A DNA stretch of 50,196 bases, taken from assembly GCA_022791995.1 (NCBI GenBank), contig JAAWAD010000044.1, positions 1 through 50,196 on the forward strand. The letters are read 5' to 3'. Of this stretch, positions 16,555-26,700 are shown in pieces (within the stretch, counting starts at the first letter, position 1; the number at the start of each line of letters is the position of its first letter). The notes under the pieces were generated by a model. It saw only the letters and a list, made by a program, of their open reading frames with translations. It was not told the origin of the DNA and made no database searches. This stretch comes from Lawsonibacter sp. (GTDB lineage Bacteria; Bacillota; Clostridia; Oscillospirales; Oscillospiraceae). The position numbers were made by a program, and so were the translations under genes.

Positions 16555-16581
16555 AACGTTTGGAAAAACAAAACGTTTGGA
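16555..16581 (+). repeat. Direct repeat upstream of the GHKL gene promoter
   Basis: AACGTTTGGA occurs twice (16555-16564 and 16572-16581), 17 bases start to start. The second copy ends just before the -35 hexamer, overlapping its first base region. This placement suits a dimeric activator or repressor site; the factor is unknown. Confidence 0.45.
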
Positions 16582-16610
16582 TTGACAAATGAAAGCGGAT
16601 ATGGTATAAA
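16582..16610 (+). promoter_or_regulatory. Promoter of the GHKL ATPase gene
   Basis: TTGACA, a 17-base spacer, then TATAAA. The predicted start near 16617 lies at the foot of the first leader hairpin. Confidence 0.75.
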
Positions 16611-16616
16611 AAAGAA

Positions 16617-16794
16617 GAAGTTCTGTAAGAGTCTCGTGGCACAGTTTCACGAGAACAGAAAAGCAGGATTGTCGATGATATTTTAAAATGGTTCTGCATG
16701 TTTCGTCGTTGGATGGGAGACATGCAGCTGTTGTAACATATCCGATAAGAATGTTTTTGGAGACCTTACAGTTTTTGTAAGGTCTCTTTCTTTT
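16617..16794 (+). ncRNA. Structured leader RNA with intrinsic terminator ahead of the GHKL gene
   Basis: Three perfect helices follow the promoter. First: TTCTGT/ACAGAA plus TCTCGTG/CACGAGA with a five-base bulge (16621-16660). Second: CTGCATGT/ACATGCAG with an 18-base loop (16694-16727). Third: GAGACCTTAC/GTAAGGTCTC followed by TTTCTTTT (16760-16794), a strong terminator. The coding start is 35 bases beyond. Termination here would yield an RNA of about 175 bases. I do not recognise it as a known riboswitch; it could be an attenuator or a stand-alone small RNA. Confidence 0.55.
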
Positions 16795-16829
16795 CAGAAC
16801 AACACACGATGATTGGAGGTTGTTACAAA

Positions 16830-18569
16830 ATGACACAAGAGCTGAAGTATGTATCCCCGGAAGAAGACGTTTCCCTCGTTCGGATTGACCAGGTGTACGA
16901 ATCTCTGCGCTTTAACGACTATTTGGCGCAAAACGGAATTGGAGAGATTGTCGATAATTCCATTGAAGCCAGGGCCGCCAATATTGAGGTGAGATTTACG
17001 GTAGAAAAGGCGCAAAAAACAGGGAAAAAGAAAGGATCAAACAAAATTACAGAGATTGCAGTGATTGATGACGGCATTGGCATGGACGCCGGCACTGTCC
17101 ACAGGTGCCTTGTGTTAGGGGAGTCTATACGTGTGTCAAAAGATGGCCGGCGGGGAATTGGGCGGTTCGGTGTTGGAATGACGTTGGGCGGCATATCATT
17201 GGCAAGGCGGATGGAGGTTTTCTCAAGGACACATGGGAACGACTGGTTTCTTTATACCTTCGTTGATTTGGACGACATTCAGCAGAGAAGGCTGAACTGC
17301 GTTCCCGTCCCCATTCCCCGCGAACCGCCAAAGGAGTATGGGGAACTGCTGAAGGATTCCAGTGGCACAATCGTAATTTTGAAAGATTGTGACCGTGTCA
17401 ATGGAGACCTGGAAGGGCTGTCCAATTATCTTGGCCGGACTTATAGAAAGTTTATTGAACGTGGGATTAAAATTAAATTAAACGGCGAGCTGGTGTATTT
17501 GCATGACCCCCTTTATCTGTCTGGCCCGACCGTATTTGATAGCCAGAAGCTCAAAGAGAAAGGCATAGGAGACCCCAAAGCCACACTTCTTGGGGAAAAT
17601 CGGATTTCATTGGATATTCCTGATTCACCCGGAAAGACAGCCGATGTTGTCATCCGTATGTCACTGCTCCCGAAGGAGTGGCGCATGGAGGCGGGAGCAG
17701 GCGGCGGCGCGGAAGCGAAGAAACGCAAAATTGACCAAAATGAAGGGGTTTCAATTTTGCGAGCGGACAGAGAGGTCCGGTATGCGCATATTCCCTACAT
17801 TACCGGAAAGAGGGGCGTTGCTCGGCCGCTTGATATCGACCGGTGGTGGGGGTGTGAAATATCCTTTCCCCCGGAACTGGACAGTTACTTTCAAATCAAG
17901 TATATAAAACGTGGCGCAGAGCCTGTTCCGTCCCTGCGGAATCAAATTCGGGAGGTGATTTCCGCAACCGTGAAAACGGCTCGCAGCATAATACGGGAGG
18001 ATTGGGCGAAAGAACAGGCCGCCAGGGAAGCAAAAACCGGCTTTTTTGAAAAGGCGGAAAAAGCAATGGCGAGCGCCGAGTGGAATTTGCCCCAAGGCAG
18101 GCAGGGGAAAAATTTGACGGCAAAAGAGAATGAGACCAAGCTGGATGCCCTGGCCTCTGCCGCACTGGGGGCGGAGAAGAATAATTCGGATCAAAAGGAG
18201 CAGAAAAAAACGGAGATTCGGGAAAAGCCTTACTCGATTGAGCTTGTCTCCAATTCCGAAACCATTCTTTTTGAAACCGTGCATTTGCTGGACAATATTG
18301 TAATTCAGTTAAATGTAAACCATCCATTCTATGAAAAAATATTGCAGCCGCTGTGCGGGAATTTTGAGGAAGATGCGGAAGAAGGCCTCGCCTCCCAACA
18401 GTTCAGGCAAGATGTGAAAAATGCGGTTTTACTCCTGCTGTTCTCCTATGCAAAGGCGGAGTCCATGTTTGAGGATCATCAAGGGTGGCTTGCGAATCTG
18501 CGCACGTTCTGGGGGGTGGCCCTGAAAAGCGCGTTAAACGAGTATGACCGGAAAGACAGCCCGTCCTAA
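16830..18569 (+). CDS. GHKL (Hsp90/MORC-like) ATPase, defence-associated
   Basis: A 579-residue protein with an N-terminal GHKL ATPase domain: the N box NGIGEIVDNSIEA (E39, D42, N43), VIDDGIGM (D81, G82, G84) and the lid glycines GIGRFGVGM at 109-117. The middle part (residues 150-390) resembles an S5-like transducer and the C-terminal third is helical and charged. The ATG at 16830 follows GGAGG; the ATG at 16809 lacks one. GHKL ATPases work as ATP-driven clamps; what this one binds is unknown. It faces the BREX operon tail-to-tail and shares its terminator. A role in defence is inferred only from this position. Confidence 0.75.
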   Translation: MTQELKYVSPEEDVSLVRIDQVYESLRFNDYLAQNGIGEIVDNSIEARAANIEVRFTVEKAQKTGKKKGSNKITEIAVIDDGIGMDAGTVHRCLVLGESIRVSKDGRRGIGRFGVGMTLGGISLARRMEVFSRTHGNDWFLYTFVDLDDIQQRRLNCVPVPIPREPPKEYGELLKDSSGTIVILKDCDRVNGDLEGLSNYLGRTYRKFIERGIKIKLNGELVYLHDPLYLSGPTVFDSQKLKEKGIGDPKATLLGENRISLDIPDSPGKTADVVIRMSLLPKEWRMEAGAGGGAEAKKRKIDQNEGVSILRADREVRYAHIPYITGKRGVARPLDIDRWWGCEISFPPELDSYFQIKYIKRGAEPVPSLRNQIREVISATVKTARSIIREDWAKEQAAREAKTGFFEKAEKAMASAEWNLPQGRQGKNLTAKENETKLDALASAALGAEKNNSDQKEQKKTEIREKPYSIELVSNSETILFETVHLLDNIVIQLNVNHPFYEKILQPLCGNFEEDAEEGLASQQFRQDVKNAVLLLLFSYAKAESMFEDHQGWLANLRTFWGVALKSALNEYDRKDSPS

Positions 18570-18576
18570 ATCGAAC

Positions 18577-18613
18577 ATGCCCCCACTGGAAAAAGCATTT
18601 CCGGTGGGGGCAT
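18577..18613. terminator. Bidirectional terminator between the GHKL gene and the desulfurase
   Basis: ATGCCCCCAC(T)GGAAA pairs with TTTCC(G)GTGGGGGCAT around a short loop, followed by TGTTTTG on the plus strand. It serves both convergent genes. Confidence 0.85.
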
Positions 18614-18620
18614 TGTTTTG

Positions 18621-19757
18621 TTATCCCTGGTTATCCTTAATTTTCCTGTAGGCGCTACAGACTGCCTTTACAAGCGGTTGGACGTCCTCCGATGTATTGT
18701 AGCGGCCATAGGAGATCCGAATGGCCGATTTGGCCTGTGATTCTGTCTGTCCCAAGGCGAGGAGCACATGGGATGGGGCGCCATTTCCTGCGGTGCAGGC
18801 AGAGCTGGTAGATACGCAAATCCCTTTCAAATCCAGCAGGTGCATCAGGGATTCCCCGGAAACTCCATCAAATCCAAGGTTGACGGTACCCGGCAGACGA
18901 ACGGAATCCCCTCCGTTGACCCGGACCGTGGGGATGACGCTTCGAATGCTGTCAATGGTTTCCTGTACCATCGCCCTTAAACGTTCCGCTTCTCTGTCCA
19001 TAATTTCCACGCTCTCTGTAATGGCGCAGCCTGCGGATACGATTCCCGCTGTGTTTTCTGTACCTGCGCGGAGGGCCTGCTCCTGTTCGCCGCCATAGAT
19101 CAAAGGCGACAGCGGCACTCCATTCCGTTTATACAGAGCACCGGTTCCCTTTGCGCCATAGAACTTGTGGGCAGAGATGGACAGAAAATCCACACCCAGA
19201 TCCAAAACACAAACAGGAATATGGCCGACCGCCTGAACCGCGTCGCTGTGAAACAGGATGCCTGTTCCCTTCAGAAACCGCCCGATTTCCTCAATCGGCT
19301 GAATGGTGCCAAGCTCGTTGTTGGCCAGCATAATAGACACCAGTTTTGTATGCGGCCGGAGCGCTGCTTTTAAATCCGCGGGGTTTACCCGCCCATTTGC
19401 GTCCACTGGCAGGTAGGTCAGCTCTGCGCCGTGCGCCTCCAGCATACGGCAGGTGTTCAGAACAGCGGAATGTTCAATGGTGGAGGTAATAATATGCACA
19501 GGTGTGTTTTGGTGTATGACACTCTGCAAAACCCAGTTATTTGCTTCGGAACCGCCAGAGGTAAAGATGATTTCGGACGACTCTGCGCCGATTGCCGCCG
19601 CAATCTGACGCCGTGCCTGTGCAATCCCGTGTCGGGCCTGCACTCCCAGGGAGTATTGACTGGACGGGTTTCCATACTGCGCCTGTAAAAATGGAAGCAT
19701 TTCTTTGAGTGCGCCATCGGATATCCGGGTCGTTGCAGCATTGTCAGCATAAATCAC
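18621..19757 (-). CDS. Cysteine desulfurase (NifS/IscS/DndA-like)
   Basis: A 378-residue PLP enzyme that takes sulfur from L-cysteine as a persulfide and releases alanine. Key sites: MIYADNAATTR at the start, IIFTSGGSEANNW, the active-site lysine in SISAHKFYGAKGTG (K198) and the catalytic cysteine in STSSACTAG (C321) in a short flexible loop, as in NifS-like enzymes and DndA. It is the last gene of the BREX-type operon, 12 bases after the zinc-ribbon gene. No iscU, thiI or mnmA gene lies nearby, so the context points to sulfur supply for BrxP. A housekeeping role in Fe-S or tRNA thiolation is the alternative. Confidence 0.9.
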   Translation of the reverse strand: MIYADNAATTRISDGALKEMLPFLQAQYGNPSSQYSLGVQARHGIAQARRQIAAAIGAESSEIIFTSGGSEANNWVLQSVIHQNTPVHIITSTIEHSAVLNTCRMLEAHGAELTYLPVDANGRVNPADLKAALRPHTKLVSIMLANNELGTIQPIEEIGRFLKGTGILFHSDAVQAVGHIPVCVLDLGVDFLSISAHKFYGAKGTGALYKRNGVPLSPLIYGGEQEQALRAGTENTAGIVSAGCAITESVEIMDREAERLRAMVQETIDSIRSVIPTVRVNGGDSVRLPGTVNLGFDGVSGESLMHLLDLKGICVSTSSACTAGNGAPSHVLLALGQTESQAKSAIRISYGRYNTSEDVQPLVKAVCSAYRKIKDNQG

Positions 19758-19769
19758 AGGTCCATCTCC

Positions 19770-19970
19770 TCAAAACAATTTGCAGCCCTGCTCTTTAAAC
19801 TCCTCCACTTTGGCTAGGAGAAATTCGGTATCAACCTCCAGGTATTCCGCAAGGCAGTCCAGGCAGTAAAACCGCTGCGTGTCCTTATCCAGAAGCTTTT
19901 TGGCCAGCCCGATTTCGTGCCGGCTCAGATTTTCCTTGCCGCAGAAGTAACAGTTTTTTTTCCTGACCAC
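19770..19970 (-). CDS. Small zinc-ribbon-like protein
   Basis: A 66-residue protein with CYFCGKE near the start and CLDCLAEYLEV in the middle: two CxxC pairs 26 residues apart that could hold one zinc or accept a persulfide. The C-terminal third is a charged helix ending in QGCKLF with another cysteine. It sits between brxL (two-base gap) and the cysteine desulfurase, so it is translated with them. I do not recognise the family. A desulfurase partner or sulfur relay is a guess based only on position and cysteine content. Confidence 0.7.
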   Translation of the reverse strand: MVRKKNCYFCGKENLSRHEIGLAKKLLDKDTQRFYCLDCLAEYLEVDTEFLLAKVEEFKEQGCKLF

Positions 19971-19972
19971 AG

Positions 19973-21469
19973 CTACTGCGCTCCCTCTATATTTGATCTG
20001 ACACGGAATACAGGGAGATCCTTTCCCTGGTATTCGATATCCAACAGGCCCAGCTGATATTTGATGGTATCCCGCATGTTCCTTGCACGATCCAGACAGT
20101 ACCGCTTGAATTCACGGACAGGAAGATCGCCTGCACTCCGAACATGAGGGAAAAGCAGCTTCAAGTATGCGGTTGTAATACGTTTCACTGCCTCAGTATC
20201 GCGTGTATCCGCCGATTCTGGAACCTCAACCAGTTCATCCACAACGGCGCGATAACTCATATCCTCCCGAAGCTCGTGCATGATGGAGGAGAAGTATTCC
20301 GAATTGAGAGCCCAACCGGAAATTTTGAGATCGTCGTTCATTCGTGGGATATTCCAGCCCTTGATAAAACCATGGAAGCGCTCGATTAAGGCGGACTCAT
20401 GGAAAACAGAGGGAAGCTCCTCGAACATATTCCCAAATCCATCTTCGTCCATCAGCTCTTTCCTGATATTCCCACAGAGGATAACCCCCGCTTCAGCCGT
20501 TCCCTCGTAGCTGCCAACCGTGAAAATTCCTGATTCAAGGTAGCCCTTCAGCGCGGCTCGCATCTCATCCACGTTTGTAAAGGAAACCGTCTGGACCTCA
20601 TCCAGCACAACGAAATCATGGCCGGAGACCAGTCCCTCAGCCCGTTTGCTCTGATCGTAGAACATTTTCGCACGGCTCATCACGCCCCCGCTGGAGAGCC
20701 AGCCAAACCGGCTGACACGGCCAAACAGATAGGATTTGCCCGTTCCCTTCGGCGCCAGCTCAATCAAATTCAAACGCTTTTCTACAAACGGCAGCAGTCT
20801 GGTCAGCATCGTGAGCTTCTTCTCCTCGTCCCCCAGGTACCCCTTCGCGTTATAGTCCACAGCGCCAAGGAGCACATCCAACCATTCCGCGGTGGTAAAC
20901 TCCCGCCTTACGTCTTTAAAATATTCCAAATCAATCGTATACGGGCAAAAGGGATGGAAAGCGGTCAGTTTTATTTTGCCGTGTCCTGCTTCTCTGGCTC
21001 TGCCGGCGGAAGGCTCCGCGCCATAACCGGAGCAATGGTCAGGCGGGCGATAGCCGATTTCAACCATTCCCCATGTCTCGCGGCTGTGCAGCAGGTCCTC
21101 CTTACAGGCCTGCCACACGGTGTCCTCGATGATGGTATCTCGGCTGGACAGTCCAAAATCAGGCAGAGAAAAAGACACTTCGCCGGTTTTGATATCAATG
21201 TTGATCGAAATTTTCGCCAAAAACTTAACCCGCTCGTGCTCCACGACCACCCGGTTTTTGATTGCGGTCCAGTCGTCCTTCCGCGGCAGATAGACCCGGA
21301 TGAAGCGGGCCAGCTCATCCGGGTCGAAACGGCCCGCCTCATCCTCAAATTTTTTCAGAAGCCAGTCGCGCATGAAGGATGGCAGGCTTAAAGCGGAGAA
21401 AAAATTGCTTTTCTGCAAATCCTTATATACGACCATCTCATCAAAACAGTTTCGCAGCTTCTCAATCAT
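19973..21469 (-). CDS. brxL: BREX protein BrxL (AAA+ Lon-like ATPase)
   Basis: A 498-residue AAA+ protein conserved in BREX types 1 and 4. Recognised by Walker A APKGTGKSYLF (239-249), Walker B DFVVLDEVQTVSF (about 285-297) and the family-specific stretch FHESALIERFHGFIKGW (about 345-361). The N-terminal 200 residues match the BrxL DNA-binding region. The Lon protease tail of longer homologues is missing, so proteolysis is unlikely; the family includes such short forms. BrxL multimers are known to bind DNA in type 1 systems. ATG at 21469 is chosen because AGAGG lies eight bases ahead; a GTG at 21478 is possible. Confidence 0.9.
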   Translation of the reverse strand: MIEKLRNCFDEMVVYKDLQKSNFFSALSLPSFMRDWLLKKFEDEAGRFDPDELARFIRVYLPRKDDWTAIKNRVVVEHERVKFLAKISINIDIKTGEVSFSLPDFGLSSRDTIIEDTVWQACKEDLLHSRETWGMVEIGYRPPDHCSGYGAEPSAGRAREAGHGKIKLTAFHPFCPYTIDLEYFKDVRREFTTAEWLDVLLGAVDYNAKGYLGDEEKKLTMLTRLLPFVEKRLNLIELAPKGTGKSYLFGRVSRFGWLSSGGVMSRAKMFYDQSKRAEGLVSGHDFVVLDEVQTVSFTNVDEMRAALKGYLESGIFTVGSYEGTAEAGVILCGNIRKELMDEDGFGNMFEELPSVFHESALIERFHGFIKGWNIPRMNDDLKISGWALNSEYFSSIMHELREDMSYRAVVDELVEVPESADTRDTEAVKRITTAYLKLLFPHVRSAGDLPVREFKRYCLDRARNMRDTIKYQLGLLDIEYQGKDLPVFRVRSNIEGAQ

Positions 21470-21481
21470 AGGCGGCACCTC

Positions 21482-23722
21482 TTAAAACAACTCATCAAAA
21501 GCATCGTTTACCTTGGCGCTTTTTCCCTGCACGTGTATCGCAACCTTTCCAATCAGCTTGTCCCCTGCATAGACATCCGCAGGATAACAGCCGGCCCGCT
21601 TGATATCCGGGAGAGACACGTGATAATGGTTTTCATCCACTTGCAGTGCCGGATAGGACGTCCCGTTTCGCAGCAGAGAGACATTTTTCACGGCAGCATT
21701 CAGAAACAGCGTAATTTCTGTGCCGGTGCGGAAATCTGCAACCACTTCTTCCTCTGCCAGCTGAACAAGAATGCTGCTGTCACTCAGTGAAAGCTCAATG
21801 ATGGGAATCACAGCCTCCTCCAGGGTGGCGCCTCCGTGAACTTCTACATTCGCCCCGCGGCTGCCCTTGAAGCGCCCATAATCTGCAAGCACAAGATAAC
21901 CGTTCTCCTCCGCAGCAAAGGGCAGGTCGCAGGGTGTAAACGCTTTGCAGCAGCGCCCGGAATGTTTGCCGGGCGTGTCGCTGTCATACTTCTCCTCCTT
22001 GCGCCGCAAAACCGCAAGCCTGGAGGCGCCGTGGTCGCTGACAATCAGAAATCGTTTGCAGCGTCTGTACGCCAGCTCTGCCGCCGCCCGCTCCATCACC
22101 TCCGTGATGACCTTGAGTTCGGCTGCAAGGTGGATGGGGAGTTGATTGTTTTCAAAATTGTACCCCCCGTTCTCATGGTGCTTGATATCATCCAAATCCC
22201 CGTTTTTTCGCTTTTGCCCAGGCCAGGAATCAAAGAAATCGCGGTTCATAGAAGTGATGGTCGGCAGCTCTGCGCGTGCAATCGAGACAGAAATGGCCAA
22301 TCCCTTCTCCTGCGCCAAAAAATCAATGAGACTTAGGTACTCCACACCAAGCGCATCGACCCAGTAAAGAAAGGTCTCTTCCTTTTCCAGGCGCTCCAAA
22401 ATATCGTTGCGCGTTGGCAGCCGGTTAAAGCACCGCTGAAGCGCAAGCGCATCGACCCGTTCCAAAAAATCGGGTTCCAGTCGGTTCAGGACCTTTTGCC
22501 GCTTATAGGAATCAAAATAGTCTGTCAGCAATTCCGCAAGGTCCTGGCACTTGAAGGTGTATTTCTTTAGATAAGCCACCAGCGCCGGGTAGATGGTTTC
22601 AAGCTCAGGAAGCAGGCCGTTGTCCGTAATCCAAGCAATGACCTCTTCCCGCTCGGCCTTTGTGCGGTCTGTCAGCTTGTAAATACTCTCAGAAATCACC
22701 CTGCGGTTATTTACAACAAAGCTGGCCGCGTCTGACTCCGGCACTTTTTCAAGCAGCTTCCTGCGCTCTTCGCAAAAGCGTGAGAAATTTGGATCGGTAT
22801 GGGGGATATCAATAATCGTATCCAGGAGGTTGCAGGGAAAATCCTCAAAGCAAGAGGTCCTCTCAAGGACAAGCTTTAAATAGCGGTTCTCCAGCCGGTT
22901 TCGTTCGTGGTTCAGATAGAGAAAGCAAATCCAGCTTTGGTAGCTATGCCCGGCAATGGCGGGGTAGAAATCCGACGGATCAAATTGGCTGAACCCATAC
23001 GCTTCAAACACAGCGTCAAGGGAATCGGAGGCATCTCTCAATTCCGACAGCAGCGCCGTCCACTGCGCATCCGTTCCCAGCGTGCGAGGCAGAGAAAAAT
23101 CATGGGCAAAAAACCGAATCCCCTCATAGGCGTCGGCGATGTGGTGAATTGTGAACAGTGAGTGCTCAAAATTAACCGTGGACGCAAAGATAAGATTCCC
23201 GCTTGCGCCTGCCTCCAACGCCTGAAGCAAAGACTTGACGCCCGGCTCTGAAGAAAACGCTTGAGGGGAGGGCATATGCGTAAAGGACAAATTGCATTCG
23301 CCCCGGTCAATGACGCTATATCTGTGGCTGTCAAAGCGGGGGTCGCTGGTCAGATCTGCAAGTCGCGACAGAAGTCCCCGCAGAATCAAGACGACCTTTT
23401 TGCTGCCAATCCTGGCATTTTTCAGCCTTGACAAGGTACGTTTCGCCTCTGCTGCACCGCACAGCGCAAGAAATTCACCAAGGCCTGTAACCGCCAGCCG
23501 CTTACCAGCCGCGGCAGGGTCAGAGGATTCGATTTCGTCAAGCAGTTCATCCAGGTCAGGCACTTTGTCTTCACCAGCGCAAAATCCACTCAGAGGGAGA
23601 AGCTGCAACCCTCGGATCTGTACCTCGTCAATGACTGCCTGATACTGTCCATCGCTTACAAACAGAAAATAGGGAGAGCTGGCTTTGGAAGTCAGATAGT
23701 TTTTAATCCAATCAGATGGCAT
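21482..23722 (-). CDS. pglZ: BREX alkaline-phosphatase-like protein PglZ
   Basis: A 746-residue protein defining BREX systems. The C-terminal half is a PglZ alkaline phosphatase-superfamily domain: the metal-binding Asp in FLYWVDALGVEY (D456), the nucleophile-position Thr in AELPTITSMNRDF (about T490) and FLIVSDHGASRLA (D563, H564), with a downstream ADYGRFKGSR and VEVHGGATLEEAVIPII histidine. In other BREX types PglZ is required for modification and defence and forms a complex with the methylase; here no pglX exists. ATG at 23722 follows AGGGG and starts five bases after the brxC stop. Confidence 0.92.
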   Translation of the reverse strand: MPSDWIKNYLTSKASSPYFLFVSDGQYQAVIDEVQIRGLQLLPLSGFCAGEDKVPDLDELLDEIESSDPAAAGKRLAVTGLGEFLALCGAAEAKRTLSRLKNARIGSKKVVLILRGLLSRLADLTSDPRFDSHRYSVIDRGECNLSFTHMPSPQAFSSEPGVKSLLQALEAGASGNLIFASTVNFEHSLFTIHHIADAYEGIRFFAHDFSLPRTLGTDAQWTALLSELRDASDSLDAVFEAYGFSQFDPSDFYPAIAGHSYQSWICFLYLNHERNRLENRYLKLVLERTSCFEDFPCNLLDTIIDIPHTDPNFSRFCEERRKLLEKVPESDAASFVVNNRRVISESIYKLTDRTKAEREEVIAWITDNGLLPELETIYPALVAYLKKYTFKCQDLAELLTDYFDSYKRQKVLNRLEPDFLERVDALALQRCFNRLPTRNDILERLEKEETFLYWVDALGVEYLSLIDFLAQEKGLAISVSIARAELPTITSMNRDFFDSWPGQKRKNGDLDDIKHHENGGYNFENNQLPIHLAAELKVITEVMERAAAELAYRRCKRFLIVSDHGASRLAVLRRKEEKYDSDTPGKHSGRCCKAFTPCDLPFAAEENGYLVLADYGRFKGSRGANVEVHGGATLEEAVIPIIELSLSDSSILVQLAEEEVVADFRTGTEITLFLNAAVKNVSLLRNGTSYPALQVDENHYHVSLPDIKRAGCYPADVYAGDKLIGKVAIHVQGKSAKVNDAFDELF

Positions 23723-23727
23723 TGACC

Positions 23728-26700
23728 TCACCCCTCATTTCCCAGGATTTCCATTCCTACCGTTATACTGTCCTTAATCAGCCGCTTTAGATATTGTTTT
23801 AACTGAGCATCATCCATTTTGTCAATTTTCAGCAGAACCCGGTCACTTCCTCCTGCGTTATACTCAGCGTCTGCCAGCTGTTGAATCTTTGCCTTCACAC
23901 TTGGGTGATCCCGCCAATCATAGGCATCCACAGGAAGCCGTTCCAGTGCGTCCCGCACCTGATTCAAATCGGAAAGGACGGGAACATAGATTCCAATCAT
24001 ATCGCGCTTGAATGCCTCGGTGTGCTTGGCCGGATCGGAAAGCGCTTCAAACAGGTTTGTCCTCTGGAGGTATTCAAGTGCACTTCTGACCGCCTCATCA
24101 TCGGTGCTTCCGATGCGATTTAGCGTGTCAAACGCCATTTTCGCCTGCTGGAATTCCCCTGGCGGCACAATACACAAAATTGGCGTGCGATAGCGGCTTG
24201 ACCATTCACGGGGATCTTTTGTGTTGGTTTTTTCCCTCCACAGCGAGAACAGTTGAGATTTCAGCTGTTCCTTGCGAAATTCCTCCGCAGCTGTCTTAAC
24301 TTTCTGGTTGCACACTGTCTTCGGCAGTTCAAAAAGTCCCATTCCAACCCTGGTTTTTATAACAGCGATGTCATCTGGGCTGAGAGCCTCCAGGTATGGC
24401 TGGTAAACTCTTCCGAACATCTGCTGGTCCTCCATCAGCGCTCGGATTTCTCCGCCATGGGCCAGGAGGTCCTCGTGCAGTGTCTGCACCTGCTCGGGCA
24501 AAATATCCGTCTGCTTATAAAGCGTCAAAAGCGTATTCAGAACTGCTGCCAGGGAGGGATACTGTTGCCGCAGTTCCTCCCAGGAAATGCCGATAAACCT
24601 GAGCCGTTCCCGCCATTCCTGATAGGCCTCATGCAAAGAATGCGTCTGTGCAGCCAGGATAAGATTGCTGTCCTTGACAACCTGGTACTCTGCCATGAGC
24701 TTGCGGATCTCTTCCTCGCCTGTTTGCTTGTCCCACAGGCAGGAATGCTTGATGCTGAATATCCGGCGGATATCCGCCAGCACACTATCCTCTACGCCGA
24801 TAAACGACGCAAGCTCGAGAACCTGCCCATTTTCAAAGCTGCGGAGATATTCCCACATGCCGTCCTGGCAGTTCCTGCTGGTTACAAGCGCTGCCACACG
24901 ACCGCCCAGGCTGCTGTTTTTGCGTGCAATCTCACCGATTTCAATCGCCTTTTTGTGGGCGGTATTTCCCTCCGTCTGCACAAGCTCAATGTATTTTTGT
25001 ACAATTTCAAAGGCACCGGAGGTATCCATATTTTTCAAGCACCATACCGGAAAGTTAAGGCCGCGCATCTTTTTGGTCACTTCGATTGCCGCCTGCCCCG
25101 CAGAAGAGCAGCTGTTCGCCGGTATGCTCCACACCTTTTCCGTCAAGTCATAAAAAGCCATCTCGTCCGCGGTCATCTTGACAATATAAGTGGGTTTCGG
25201 CTTTTTTCCGATATGATTTGAAATCATTTCGGCCAGCTTGTCCGGGGTCATCGGTTCGTGTCCGCCAGAGGAGTCACTGTACCGGAAGGGATCCTGGCGA
25301 TACTCTTTCAGCAGAAAACCTGTGAGGAAAGAGGAGAGGTTGCAGGGTGCAAAACCATATTCCCTTTCCAGGAAACTGTAGATTTCTTCAATGGAAATCT
25401 GCCCGTCACGGGCAAAGGCCGCTTCAATCAGTTGATTCACGCCTACCTTAATCCGAGAAACCGGCAAGGACTTCATCTGTGAGGTTTCCCAATAATTTTC
25501 CACGTTCCAAACATCGGGAAACAGAGTCTTTTCAATTCCAACCATAACGCCGCTTGTGGACTGCAAAATGCCGGCCTTTGCGGACTGCTTCAAAGCGGGA
25601 GTGATCTTGAGCTGGTTCTCAGACAGCCCTCTGGCAAAGTCAAAGGCATAACAAAACTTTTTTGTTACCCGCGTTTGCAGAATGCTTGCAACTCCCTGGG
25701 CGTTCCCCAGCTTCTCTCCCTCTGGGTTATCGTAGGTGTATACGATAAAAGCCCCGTTATAGATTCGATTTTTCCAGTCCTGATCCAAAACATGCTTCGC
25801 TTTGTCTGCTCTTTCCCGTGACGGTTCATTTTGGTTCCCTTGGTAATAGAGGGCCATAGCAGAAAAATCCACATATTGCTCAAACGCACTTGTCCCAAGG
25901 GGGGTCGAGAGGGCGTCAAGAAAGAGGATATCCCGATACCGTTCCTCTGCGGCAGCGGCCTTTACCATTTTACGGAAGCTGCTGGCTTCATCTTCATCTT
26001 TCGCAAAGGCAATAACCGCATGGAAATGCCATACTGAGGGTTTTTCACAGAGGCTATTGATGGTGCGTGTAAAATCTATGATGGTAACAGGGGTAATTTT
26101 TCCTGTGCCAGGCTCCGTTTCAAAACGCAGACGCAGTGGCGCGGTCAGTGGCAATACAGACGCCAAGCCCCCTTCTGTCACGAGCTTTGCAGTTGTACAG
26201 TTTTCCCGTACATCTTTTTTATGGCGGTCAATTTTCGCCTGGTCGCCTGCAAGGATTGCCGCCGCATAGGTGTAACGTCCTCCACCAAGCGGATTCGAGA
26301 CCAAAATCCCACGGTTTTTTAACCCTTTTGCAATATTTTCTGCCTTCGTGCTTCCCTCCAGATTGGGAATTCCTTCAAATACATAACTCAGGTTCTGCCC
26401 GCTTGGCTTGAGGAGATCAACCGTCCCGCCCAGCCGCTGGTCAATGGCCTGCATGATGAGCACAGCTTTTAAGACGGCCTTTTCGTCTTCCCGCAGGTTC
26501 TGCTGCTGGGGGTATGTATCTAAAATCAGTCGGATATCCGGCGTTAAATCATCCCGCCCCTTTTCATAAAAAAAGTTCCAGAGCATATCAACCGTCAGCA
26601 GAGGATGGGCGTCAAACGGTCCGGTGTGTTCAATAAACCACTGGAATGCCTGCACGTCATCCGCGTTCGACGACTTGATAAAATCAAACATGCTCCGCTG

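Noticed and set aside
16617-16794. Retron-type non-coding RNA
   Set aside because: No reverse transcriptase gene is present; the adjoining gene is a GHKL ATPase.
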